A stretch of DNA of 64,000 nt from assembly GCF_029889745.1 (NCBI RefSeq), contig NZ_CP123639.1, positions 2,027,501 through 2,091,500 on the forward strand. Reading direction: 5' to 3'. The DNA comes from Ligilactobacillus faecis (lineage in GTDB: Bacteria; Bacillota; Bacilli; Lactobacillales; Lactobacillaceae). The notes beneath the pieces are model-generated. The model saw only the letters and a program-made list of their open reading frames with translations. It was not told where the DNA came from and did not search any database. Position numbers and translations under genes: made by a program. This document shows, one piece after another, positions 27,688 through 37,700 of the stretch (position 1 is the first letter of the stretch; each line of letters starts with the position of its first letter).

Positions 27688-28956
27688 TCATTTTTTATAA
27701 AAAGCTTCCTTAGCTGCTGCCGTAACAGCTAATTTAACATGGGCATATGAGAGGCCACCTTGAATATATAAACAGTACGGTTCACGTAGCGGACCGTCTG
27801 AAGACAGTTCGATCGTTGAACCTTCTGTAAAGCTCCCTGAAGCCATGATAACTTGATCAGCATAACCATCCATATAACTTGGTACTGGATCAACAAAGGC
27901 ATTCATCGGCGAATGATGTTGGATCGCAGCGCAGAATTTTATCATCGGTTCTGGCTTCCCAAAGATCACAGTCTGGACAAGGTCGGTTCGCTTGGCAGAC
28001 CATTTAGGACTGACCTCCATTCCAAGCTCTTCTAGTAGTGCTGCTGTGTAGATCGCACCTTTGATCGCTTCACCAGTTGTATGTGGTGCCATGAAAAGTC
28101 CTTGATAAAAATCACGTAAGTAACCCCAAGTTGGACCTTCTGCTTTACCTAGGCCTGGTGCATAAAGTTGGGCTGCTGCTTGAGCGATCAGATCTTTTCT
28201 CCCGACTAAGAAAGCACCACCTTTAGCGATCCCAGCGCCAGCATTTTTAAAGAGTGACCCTGCCATCAGATCTGCTCCAAAGAATGTCGGTTCATCCACT
28301 TCAGAAAATTCACCATAGCAATTATCAACAAAGATCACTGCATTTGGCGCATATTTTTTGACAAAATCGATCATCTCTTTTACTTCAGAAACAACGAAAC
28401 TATCACGTGTAGCATAACCACGTGAACGTTGGATCGCAACCATCTTGATCGTATGGTCAGTAACTAATTTTTCTTTGACTGCGTCGTAATCGACCTTACC
28501 AGTTTCATCTAACGGAGTATAGTCAAATTTGATATCATACTCTTTCAAGGTCTTAGGATTATCCCCTACGACTCCGATCACCTGTTGGATCGTGTCGTAA
28601 GGCATCCCTGTCATATAATATAATGTATCTTTAGGGCGTAAAACACCATAAAGAGCCGTTGCGATCGCATGTGTTCCTGAGATCAGTTGCGGACGCACTA
28701 AAGCATCTTCTGTCTTAAAATAATCTGCATAGATCGCTTCAAGTTTTTCACGCCCGATATCATCAAAACCGTAACCTGTCGAACCAACAAGATCTTCTTC
28801 AGCTACGCGATGTTCTCTAAATAATTTTAAAACTCGTTGTTCATTGTATAAAACTTGATCATCGATCGCTTTTAAATGACCTTTGATCATCTCATCAACT
28901 TTTGCAACTTTTTCTTGTAGATCTTTAGGTAGATCTTGTTTCCATAATTCCATCAA
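27688..28956 (-). CDS. YnbB-type PLP enzyme (aluminium resistance / methionine gamma-lyase family)
   Basis: Fold-type I PLP enzyme related to cystathionine lyases, 422 residues. SGTHAIATALYGVLRPKDTL is the cofactor loop, VIFVDNCYGEFSE carries the PLP Asp, and the Schiff-base lysine is probably in GSLFKNAGAGIAKGGAF. The substrate is not established. Position between miaA and glnR matches ynbB in B. subtilis and lactobacilli. miaA lies 14 bases upstream, so the two are cotranscribed. Confidence 0.88.
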   Translation of the reverse strand: MMELWKQDLPKDLQEKVAKVDEMIKGHLKAIDDQVLYNEQRVLKLFREHRVAEEDLVGSTGYGFDDIGREKLEAIYADYFKTEDALVRPQLISGTHAIATALYGVLRPKDTLYYMTGMPYDTIQQVIGVVGDNPKTLKEYDIKFDYTPLDETGKVDYDAVKEKLVTDHTIKMVAIQRSRGYATRDSFVVSEVKEMIDFVKKYAPNAVIFVDNCYGEFSEVDEPTFFGADLMAGSLFKNAGAGIAKGGAFLVGRKDLIAQAAAQLYAPGLGKAEGPTWGYLRDFYQGLFMAPHTTGEAIKGAIYTAALLEELGMEVSPKWSAKRTDLVQTVIFGKPEPMIKFCAAIQHHSPMNAFVDPVPSYMDGYADQVIMASGSFTEGSTIELSSDGPLREPYCLYIQGGLSYAHVKLAVTAAAKEAFYKK

Positions 28957-28970
28957 ATCAAATTCCTTTA

Positions 28971-29909
28971 TTATTTTTTATCTTCTTTGAGCCAATTTGA
29001 GACAAGCTTATTTACTTGTGCTAATTGCTCTGGCTTTTGGACTAGATCAAACCAATTCACGTCCATTTTATTGCGAAACCATGTTAGTTGGCGTTTCGCA
29101 TAACGGCGCGAATTTTGTTTTACTTGAGCGATCGCTTCGTCTAAAGTCAAATCACCCTCAAAATACGGATAAAACTCTTTGTATCCGATCCCTTTTCCAG
29201 CTGGAAGCAACTCGCCTCCTTTTTGATATAGCTCTTTTGCCTCTTCGACTAATCCTTGTTTGACCATCAGATCGACGCGCTGGTTGATCCGCTCATATAA
29301 AAGAGCTCGATCAGTCGTCAATCCGATCACAAGTGGGTCATAAGTTGACACACGTTCATCATTTTGAGCCGAAAAAAGTTGTCCAGTCTTGGTATATACT
29401 TCAAGCGCACGAACAACTCGCTGTTCATTTTGCCAAGGTATCTTTTGCGCTGCCTTAGGATCAAGTGTCGCTAACTCTTTCCAAAGTGCCTCTTTCCCAT
29501 TTTTTTGAGCAAACAAATGCCACTTAGCTCGTTCTTTTTCAGAACTATCATAATCATCTTGCCCTAGACGAAACCCATTCAATAAAGCATGGAGATAAAA
29601 ACCAGTCCCACCAACAAGCAATGGTAACTTGCCTTTCTCAGCGATCAAACGCGTATCTCGAGCGCATTCTGCGATAAAATCAGCAACTGAAAAACGCTCT
29701 TCGACTCGCTTGATATCAAGCATATAATGTTTGATCCCTTGCATCTCATCTGGGGTGACTTTAGCAGTTCCGATATCCAACTTTTGATAGATCTGCATTG
29801 AATCACCTGAAATGATCTCACCATCAAATCTTCTTGCCAATTCAACTGAGAGTGCAGTTTTTCCAACAGCAGTTGGACCGACTATCAACAACAGCTTTTG
29901 TGTCATCAC
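28971..29909 (-). CDS. miaA: tRNA dimethylallyltransferase
   Basis: Adds dimethylallyl to A37 of tRNAs reading UNN codons. P-loop IVGPTAVGKTALSVELARR, SGDSMQIYQKLDIGTAK and VGGTGFYLHALLNGF are characteristic. Length 312. It starts a short run with the ynbB-like gene. No hfq follows, unlike in proteobacteria. Confidence 0.97.
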   Translation of the reverse strand: MMTQKLLLIVGPTAVGKTALSVELARRFDGEIISGDSMQIYQKLDIGTAKVTPDEMQGIKHYMLDIKRVEERFSVADFIAECARDTRLIAEKGKLPLLVGGTGFYLHALLNGFRLGQDDYDSSEKERAKWHLFAQKNGKEALWKELATLDPKAAQKIPWQNEQRVVRALEVYTKTGQLFSAQNDERVSTYDPLVIGLTTDRALLYERINQRVDLMVKQGLVEEAKELYQKGGELLPAGKGIGYKEFYPYFEGDLTLDEAIAQVKQNSRRYAKRQLTWFRNKMDVNWFDLVQKPEQLAQVNKLVSNWLKEDKK

Positions 29910-30078
29910 GTTTTCCTTTCATTTATTATCTTTCAGCTAAAGCTGACACTATCATATTCTAACACTTCTAACTCGATTTTTTTACCTTTACTTAAAATAT
30001 AGGTGTAAATAACTGGATATTTTTTAAGTAATCGTTCATAATGTAAGTGTTAGCAATTCGTAAAGGGGGTCGTCTTAG

Positions 30079-30255
30079 ATGAAATCATTTGGTAAAGGCT
30101 TTTTAGCCGGTGCATTAACAGCTTTTGGTGCTGTTGCAGGTTGCGTTTTTGCTTTCAAAAAGACAGTTGTCGAACCGATCGAAGAACGTGAAGCAGTTTT
30201 AGACGAACATCGTCGTCGCGCTTTACGCAAACGACGTTCCTCACATCAAGGTTAA
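30079..30255 (+). CDS. DUF3042 family small membrane protein
   Basis: 58 residues, starting at ATG after AAAGGGGGTCG. The N-terminus is a glycine/alanine-rich hydrophobic helix (GKGFLAGALTAFGAVAGCVF), followed by FKKTVVEPIEEREAVLDEHR and an arginine-rich tail. This matches the DUF3042 pattern common in Lactobacillales. The function is unknown. It is a single gene with its own terminator, divergent from miaA. Confidence 0.85.
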   Translation: MKSFGKGFLAGALTAFGAVAGCVFAFKKTVVEPIEEREAVLDEHRRRALRKRRSSHQG

Positions 30256-30268
30256 ATATCAAAAATTC

Positions 30269-30314
30269 AGTCCCCGCTTTGCCCTGTAATAAGGTAAAGC
30301 GGGGACTTTATTTA
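30269..30314 (+). terminator. Terminator after the DUF3042 gene
   Basis: Stem AGTCCCCGCTTT with AAAGCGGGGACT, then TTATTTATT. The stem is 12 bp plus further pairing near the loop. Confidence 0.85.
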
Positions 30315-30324
30315 TTCTTATCGT

Positions 30325-30365
30325 TATGATATCATTATGATATCAAAGAGAGGTGATATTTATCA
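30325..30365 (+). promoter_or_regulatory. Tandem TGATATCA operators of the RHH-SPFH operon
   Basis: Two TGATATCA palindromes at 30327-30334 and 30338-30345 are exactly 11 bases apart, one helical turn. A third related palindrome TGATATTTATCA (30354-30365) covers the ribosome binding site and the A of the ATG. TATGAT -10-like hexamers overlap the first two. Phased short palindromes are typical of Arc/MetJ-type ribbon-helix-helix operators, and the first gene encodes such a protein, so autoregulation is likely. Confidence 0.65.
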
Positions 30366-30727
30366 TGGCCACATCTGAAATGACGTCTCTTTTATTTCGT
30401 TTACCTGAGACACTCAAGGAAAAATTATCTAAACGAGCTAAACAAGAAAATCGTAGTATCAACGCAATGCTCTTAGAGATCGTATCTAAAGAATTAAATG
30501 AATACCCATCTCAGCAAACTTCTGATATAGCTTTAGAGCATAGACACTTTTTAGGCCGCCTGATCTCTCCTAAACAATTCGCCGAACTCGATGGTCTCGT
30601 CAAGCTCGATGGGATCTACTATCGGTATCTGATCGAAAGCAATCGTCCATTTGATCCAACAGTAAACTATACTGTGATCGAGGCATTGGGGAATATCTTA
30701 ACACTTCGTCCACTATCACAAAAATAA
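30365..30727 (+). CDS. Ribbon-helix-helix (Arc-type) DNA-binding protein
   Basis: 120 residues. The N-terminal ribbon-helix-helix is clear: SLLFRLPETLKEKLSKRAKQENRSINAMLLEIVSKEL (split here as SLLFRLPETLKEKLSKRA and NRSINAMLLEIVSKEL). The C-terminal 70 residues, including RHFLGRLISPKQFAELDGL and IYYRYLIESNRPFDP, are not recognised. I choose ATG 30365 because the upstream in-frame GTG (30353) lies in the AGAGGTGAT ribosome binding site. It probably represses its own operon through the TGATATCA sites. Confidence 0.85.
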   Translation: MATSEMTSLLFRLPETLKEKLSKRAKQENRSINAMLLEIVSKELNEYPSQQTSDIALEHRHFLGRLISPKQFAELDGLVKLDGIYYRYLIESNRPFDPTVNYTVIEALGNILTLRPLSQK

Positions 30728-30757
30728 ATAAGCTACATAGAAAGGTGAGGAATTCAT

Positions 30758-31570
30758 ATGTTTGGTATCAAGATCGTTAAACAAAATTGTCGAGGCTTAG
30801 TCGAAACACTCGGGCGTTATTCTCGTTCAGTCGAAGCTGGACTTCATTTTTACATTCCGATCTTCCAAAAGATCCGCGTCGTTGAATTAGCGATGCACCC
30901 ACTACGTTTACAAAAATATTCGGTGATCACACAAGATAATGCCGATATCGAAGCAAGCGTTACGCTGAATTATCACGTAACTGATGCTAAAAAATATACG
31001 TACGAAAACTCTGACTCAGTTGAATCAATGGCCCAACTTGTTCGTGGTCATCTCCGAGATATCATCGGTAGGATGGAGTTAAATACTGCGCTAGGTTCGA
31101 CCTCAAAGATCAACGCTGAACTTGCCGCTGCGATCGGAGATTTGACAAATATTTATGGGATCAATGTTGACCGAGTCAACATCGATGAACTGACTCCTTC
31201 AAAAGAGATCCAAAAAGCAATGGATAAACAATTGACAGCCGACCGAGAAAGAGTAGCTATGATCGCTAAAGCTGAAGGTGAAGCTCGCAATATCAAACTG
31301 ACAACTGATGCGCGAAACAAAGCTTTAGTCGAAACTGCTCAGGCTCAAGCTCAAGCAACGCGCGCCAAGGCAGATGCCGAAAATTATCGGATCCAAAAGA
31401 TCCAAGCCGCCTTGCAAAATGTTGACGACAATTATTTCAAAGACCAAAGTATTGGGGCTTTTAAAGAGCTATCTAATTCAGAAACTAATTTAGTCGTGCT
31501 CTCCAAAGAAGAAATGACAAGTCTAGGACAAGTTCCAGTGATCCAAAAGATCTTAGAACAAACCAAGTAA
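30758..31570 (+). CDS. SPFH/Band 7 domain protein
   Basis: 270-residue member of the stomatin/prohibitin/flotillin superfamily. SPFH domain residues ~5-160: TLGRYSRSVEAGLHFYIPIF, VITQDNADIEASVTLNYHV, LVRGHLRDIIGRMELNTAL and VNIDELTPSKEIQKAM. A long Ala/Lys/Glu-rich helix (KAEGEARNIKL... AKADAENYRIQKIQAAL) likely drives oligomerisation. Unlike most family members there is no N-terminal transmembrane helix. It follows the RHH gene by 30 bases and should be coregulated with it. The function is unknown. Confidence 0.88.
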   Translation: MFGIKIVKQNCRGLVETLGRYSRSVEAGLHFYIPIFQKIRVVELAMHPLRLQKYSVITQDNADIEASVTLNYHVTDAKKYTYENSDSVESMAQLVRGHLRDIIGRMELNTALGSTSKINAELAAAIGDLTNIYGINVDRVNIDELTPSKEIQKAMDKQLTADRERVAMIAKAEGEARNIKLTTDARNKALVETAQAQAQATRAKADAENYRIQKIQAALQNVDDNYFKDQSIGAFKELSNSETNLVVLSKEEMTSLGQVPVIQKILEQTK

Positions 31571-31613
31571 ACTTTTCCGCTCAAAAAGATAACGGCGAAA
31601 AAGCCTTAAAATA

Positions 31614-31663
31614 GAAAAAAGGCTAAGGAGTTCCCCAAAAAAAGGTTCTCCTTAGCCTTTTTC
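31614..31663 (-). terminator. Bidirectional terminator between SPFH and adhesin genes
   Basis: Stem GGCTAAGGAG with CTCCTTAGCC extended by A/T pairs on both sides, with a large partly paired loop (TTCCCC...). It serves the plus-strand SPFH gene and possibly the minus-strand adhesin gene converging on it. Confidence 0.85.
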
Positions 31664-31735
31664 TAATACCATGATCATTGTACTTTAATTAAGCGATTTT
31701 CTCAGTCTATCTTTGGCATAGACCTCTTGCTCATT

Positions 31736-34700
31736 TCACTCTAGATCTGCTTTTTCATCTTCCTCTCTAGATTTCTTCTTACGCGTTCCCAAACCTAAGA
31801 AGGCAGTCCCACTCAGTATACTTAATCCTAACATCATAGCTACTGTATCAGAGCTAGCCCCTGTTTGCGGTAACTCATCCACTTTTTCATCTATTTCTAC
31901 TATCGCTCTATCGTTTGTGCTCGTTTGTTTGCTCAAAGTTCCGCTCTGAAGATCTGAGTGTTTTTGTCCTCTTCTATCTTCAATCGGAGTGATATTCTTT
32001 GGCAGTGAGTCCTTTTCAATGACAGTCTCTTCTTTTTCTTCAGACAGTACTTGATCCAATGAATAATAGATCGTTTGGATCTGATCTCCGCGCTCTGGAC
32101 TCAAGATCCGCTCTGCGATCATCTCTTTATCTGGCGTATATCCTGTAACACTTGGCGAAGTATGTGAAGGGATCTTTCCATCACCACTCCACATAGTCGC
32201 GATCGTCTCACCAGTTACGCGATCGATCGTATACACTGGAACAAATACTTTTTCGATCACTGTCGGAGGGAATACGGGACGTCCCTTATTTGGACCATTG
32301 TTGTAAATATAGTTAACTGTATCCGTGATAATATGAGGCTCTCCGATAACTTTCTTAACTCCATGTGTCAAGTAAACGTAGTAGTCTTGAGTAACGCTTG
32401 GATCTTCATCAAACGTTCCTTTCAGTGCTTCTGGTTGAGCCTCGATCAATTCATAACCGACTTTTTCAAAGTCCCACAACGTATTTGTATAGCTCGCATT
32501 CGCATCACCAGTCAAAGTTTGAAGCTGCGCTTCTAATTCTTTACCTGCTGTCGGTGTCGTTTCGACCCCATATGCATCGATATAGTGAACTTTGACTGTT
32601 TGCGTTCCTGCCGTGTAAACAACAGTTTCGACAATATCTTTTGCGTCGTAGGTCAAACTTTGACTGGCCACTTGTTTGCGATCAGCTACATAACCTGCGA
32701 CTTCTGGACTCTCTACTACTTCTGTCATTTGAGCTGGGCTCCATTCTGTCGCTAATACTTTATGCGTTACTGCATCTACAGTATCAATCGACGTGAAGCG
32801 ATACTCTTTAGTATACGTTTGAGCTGCAGTTTGCCCTTTCTGTGGTCCGTTCCCATAAACATAAGTGATCGTTTGGGTCACGACTTTTGAAGCTCCCGCT
32901 TCTTGTTTTTTACCATGGCTCAAACGGATAACGACGTTTTGATCGTGCTCACTATCATCATCAAAGTTCATTGGTAAAGGATCTTGACTATCTACAATAT
33001 ACCCTTGTGCTTCATAAGCTTTGGTGATCTCGCCATATCGTTTTTCAACTTCGGCTGGAAGATCACTCAAACTCTCACCTGTCGCAAGTTCTTCTTTATC
33101 AACTAAGATCTGTTCTGTTTCGTCACTATCGATCACTGTATATGTCAGTTTTTGAAGATCACCCGTATAGTAGACAGTAAATGTTTGAGCTGTACTTGTT
33201 GGAGTGACTTTAACTTCTGAGATCAAACTTTGATCTGCCGTATACCCTGTGATCTTTGGACTTACCACTTCTGTAAAGACCGCTTCACTTGGGGCCCAAG
33301 TTGCTTCACCGACTTTTTGCCCTGTGACTTGGTCTATCGTCTCTGTTGGGACGAACTCTTGAGTCCGGACGACACTTGGCGCTGCCACTTGACCTTTCTT
33401 TGGCCCACTACCATAGAGGTAATCGATCGTCTGAGTGACTGTGACTTTTTGGCCAACAACGTTTCTTAAAGCATGTGTCAAGTAAACGTAGTAATCTTGG
33501 GTGACGCTTGGATCTTCATCAAATGTTCCTTTCAGTGCTTCTGGTTGAGCCTCGATCAATTCATAACCGACTTTTTCAAAGTCCCACAACGTATTTGTAT
33601 AGCTCGCATTCGCATCACCAGTCAAAGTTTGAAGCTGCGCTTCTAATTCTTTACCTGCTGTCGGTGTCGTTTCGACCCCATATGCATCGATATAGTGAAC
33701 TTTGACTGTTTGCGTTCCTGCCGTGTAAACAACAGTTTCGACAATATCTTTTGCGTCGTAGGTCAAACTTTGACTGGCCACTTGTTTGCGATCAGCTACA
33801 TAACCTGCGACTTCTGGACTCTCTACTACTTCTGTCGTTTGAGCTGGGCTCCATTCTGTCGCTAATACTTTATGCGTTACTGCATCTACAGTATCAATCG
33901 ACGTGAAGCGATACTCTTTAGTATACGTTTGAGCTGCAGTTTGCCCTTTCTGTGGTCCGTTCCCATAAACATAAGTGATCGTTTGGGTCACGACTTTTGA
34001 AGCTCCCGCTTCTTGTTTTTTACCATGGCTCAAACGGATAACAACGTTTTGATCGTGCTCACTATCATCATCAAAGTTCACTGGTAAAAGATCTTGACTA
34101 TCTACGAGATACCCTTGTGCTTCATAAGCTTTGATGATCTCGCCATATCGTTTTTCAACTTCGGCTGGAAGATCACTCAAACTCTCACCTGTCGCAAGTT
34201 CTTCTTTATCAACTAAGATCTGTTCTGTTTCGTCACTATCGATCACTGTATATGTCAGTTTTTGAAGATCACCCGTATAGTAGACAGTAAATGTTTGAGC
34301 TGTACTTGTTGGGGTGACTTTAACTTCTGAGATCAAACTTTGATCTGCCGTATACCCTGTGATCTTTGGACTTACCACTTCTGTAAAGACCGCTTCACTT
34401 GGGGCCCAAGTTGCTTCACCGACTTTTTGCCCTGTGACTTGGTCTATCGTCTCTGTTGGGACGAACTCTTGAGTCCGGACGACACTTGGCGCTGCCACTT
34501 GACCTTTCTTTGGCCCACTACCATAGAGGTAATCGATCGTCTGAGTGACTGTGACTTTTTGGCCAACAACGTTTCTTAAAGCATGTGTCAAGTAAACGTA
34601 GTAATCTTGGGTGACGCTTGGATCTTCATCAAATGTTCCTTTCAGTGCTTCTGGTTGAGCCTCGATCAATTCATAACCGACTTTTTCAAAGTCCCACAAC

Positions 34701-37700
34701 GTATTTGTATAGCTCGCATTCGCATCACCAGTCAAAGTTTGAAGCTGCGCTTCTAATTCTTTACCTGCTGTCGGTGTCGTTTCGACCCCATATGCATCGA
34801 TATAGTGAACTTTGACTGTTTGCGTTCCTGCCGTGTAAACAACAGTTTCGACAATATCTTTTGCGTCGTAGGTCAAACTTTGACTGGCCACTTGTTTGCG
34901 ATCAGCTACATAACCTGCGACTTCTGGACTCTCTACTACTTCTGTCGTTTGAGCTGGGCTCCATTCTGTCGCTAATACTTTATGCGTTACTGCATCTACA
35001 GTATCAATCGACGTGAAGCGATACTCTTTAGTATACGTTTGAGCTGCAGTTTGCCCTTTCTGTGGTCCGTTCCCATAAACATAAGTGATCGTTTGGGTCA
35101 CGACTTTTGAAGCTCCCGCTTCTTGTTTTTTACCATGGCTCAAACGGATAACAACGTTTTGATCGTGCTCACTATCATCATCAAAGTTCACTGGTAAAGG
35201 ATCTTGACTATCTACGAGATACCCTTGCGCTTCATAAGCTTTGATGATCTCGCCATATCGTTTTTCAACTTCGGCTGGAAGATCACTCAAACTCTCACCT
35301 GTCGCAAGTTCTTCTTTATCAACTAAGATCTGTTCTGTTTCGTCACTATCGATCACTGTATATGTCAGTTTTTGAAGATCACCCGTATAGTAGACAGTAA
35401 ATGTTTGAGCTGTACTTGTTGGAGTGACTTTAACTTCTGAGATCAAACTTTGATCTGCCGTATACCCTGTGATCTTTGGACTTACCACTTCTGTAAAGAC
35501 CGCTTCACTTGGGGCCCAAGTTGCTTCACCGACTTTTTGCCCTGTGACTTGGTCTATCGTCTCTGTTGGGACGAACTCTTGAGTCCGGACGACACTTGGC
35601 GCTGCCACTTGACCTTTCTTTGGCCCACTACCATAGAGGTAATCGATCGTCTGAGTGACTGTGACTTTTTGGCCAACAACGTTTCTTAAAGCATGTGTCA
35701 AGTAAACGTAGTAATCTTGGGTGACGCTTGGATCTTCATCAAATGTTCCTTTCAGTGCTTCTGGTTGAGCCTCGATCAATTCATAACCGACTTTTTCAAA
35801 GTCCCACAACGTATTTGTATAGCTCGCATTCGCATCACCAGTCAAAGTTTGAAGCTGCGCTTCTAATTCTTTACCTGCTGTCGGTGTCGTTTCGACCCCA
35901 TATGCATCGATATAGTGAACTTTGACTGTTTGCGTTCCTGCCGTGTAAACAACAGTTTCGACAATATCTTTTGCGTCGTAGGTCAAACTTTGACTGGCCA
36001 CTTGTTTGCGATCAGCTACATAACCTGCGACTTCTGGACTCTCTACTACTTCTGTCATTTGAGCTGGGCTCCATTCTGTCGCTAATACTTTATGCGTTAC
36101 TGCATCTACAGTATCAATCGACGTGAAGCGATACTCTTTAGTATACGTTTGAGCTGCAGTTTGCCCTTTCTGTGGTCCGTTCCCATAAACATAAGTGATC
36201 GTTTGGGTCACAACTTTTGAAGCTCCCGCTTCTTGTTTTTTACCATGACTCAAACGGATAACGACGTTTTGATCGTGCTCACTATCATCATCAAAGTTCA
36301 CTGGTAAAGGATCTTGACTATCTACAAGATACCCTTGTGCTTCATAAGCTTTGATGATCTCGCCATATCGTTTTTCAACTTCGGCTGGAAGATCACTCAA
36401 ACTCTCACCTGTCGCAAGTTCTTCTTTATCAACTAAGATCTGTTCTGTTTCGTCACTATCGATCACTGTATATGTCAGTTTTTGAAGATCACCCGTATAG
36501 TAGACAGTAAATGTTTGAGCTGTACTTGTTGGGGTGACTTTAACTTCTGAGATCAAACTTTGATCTGCCGTATACCCTGTGATCTTTGGACTTACCACTT
36601 CTGTAAAGACCGCTTCACTTGGGGCCCAAGTTGCTTCACCGACTTTTTGCCCTGTGACTTGGTCTATCGTCTCTGTTGGGACGAACTCTTGAGTCCGGAC
36701 GACACTTGGCGCTGCCACTTGACCTTTCTTCGGTCCACTACCATAGAGGTAATCGATCGTCTGAGTGACTGTGACTTTTTGGCCAACAACATTTCTTAAA
36801 GCATGTGTCAAATGCACAACTACTTTCTGATCGGCAGTCGCATCTGAATCATATTTTTCTGGGATCTCGTCTTGACTTACGACTTCGTACCCTTGATCGA
36901 GGTATTTTTGTATCAATTCCTGATACTTGCTTTTGACCTGTTTATCGATCTCACTTTCTGCTCGACCTTCACTTAACAATTCATTTGAAACTAATGTTTG
37001 TGACGCATAATCATCAAGGATCGTTACTACTAATTTTTGAATATCTTCAACGTAGTTTACTCGATAAACTTGGATCTCTTTATCAACATCTCCTACATTT
37101 TCAGTCTCATCAAAAGTCAATTTAGCAGCCAAAGCTTCTGTGAGCGTCGTATATTCCTTTCCATCTGGGGCTAAGATCGTATAACGATATCCTGTACGCT
37201 TGAGTAATTCATCTGTGAGAGCTGAGTCTTTAAACATCACTTCACCTGAACGACCATCATTATAATATGGCGCCATTTGTGCTGCTTTCTCGACCGTATC
37301 TGGTATTATCTTTTGCGGATCATTTTGACTGATAAGGACCGCTTTTTGGAAATCACCACTATAGATCACAACAAAGTTTTGCGTGACGATCCCGTCGTCA
37401 GCCTTATCATCAAAAGTCCCCTGAGCTGATAACGCTTCTGCCAAACTGGTATATCTAGAGTTTCCGTTTTGGTCTACCAAAGCCTGACCTGTTTGATCAA
37501 CAACTTGGATCTGATACGTATAACCTGGTCGCTTCAATTGAGCATCTGTCACGTCAAATGTGATCTCTGCGATACCTGTTGGTGTTGCTCCTGGTATTTG
37601 ACTAGTATTAGCATGTGGATCACCAGTAGCTTCTGCTAATTTAGTTCCTGTTAAAGATCCTTCAAAAAGTCGTGCTTGATCGACCTGATAGTGACGTGTA

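Noticed and set aside
33230-36799. Repeated plus-strand frames of 65 and 79 codons at 1,110-base spacing
   Set aside because: They are shadows of the adhesin repeats on the opposite strand; their repetition only reflects the tandem DNA repeat, and they lack start signals.
32361-36800. Tandem repeats considered as a CRISPR or other array
   Set aside because: The unit is 1,110 bp, fully coding and continuous in frame with no spacers.
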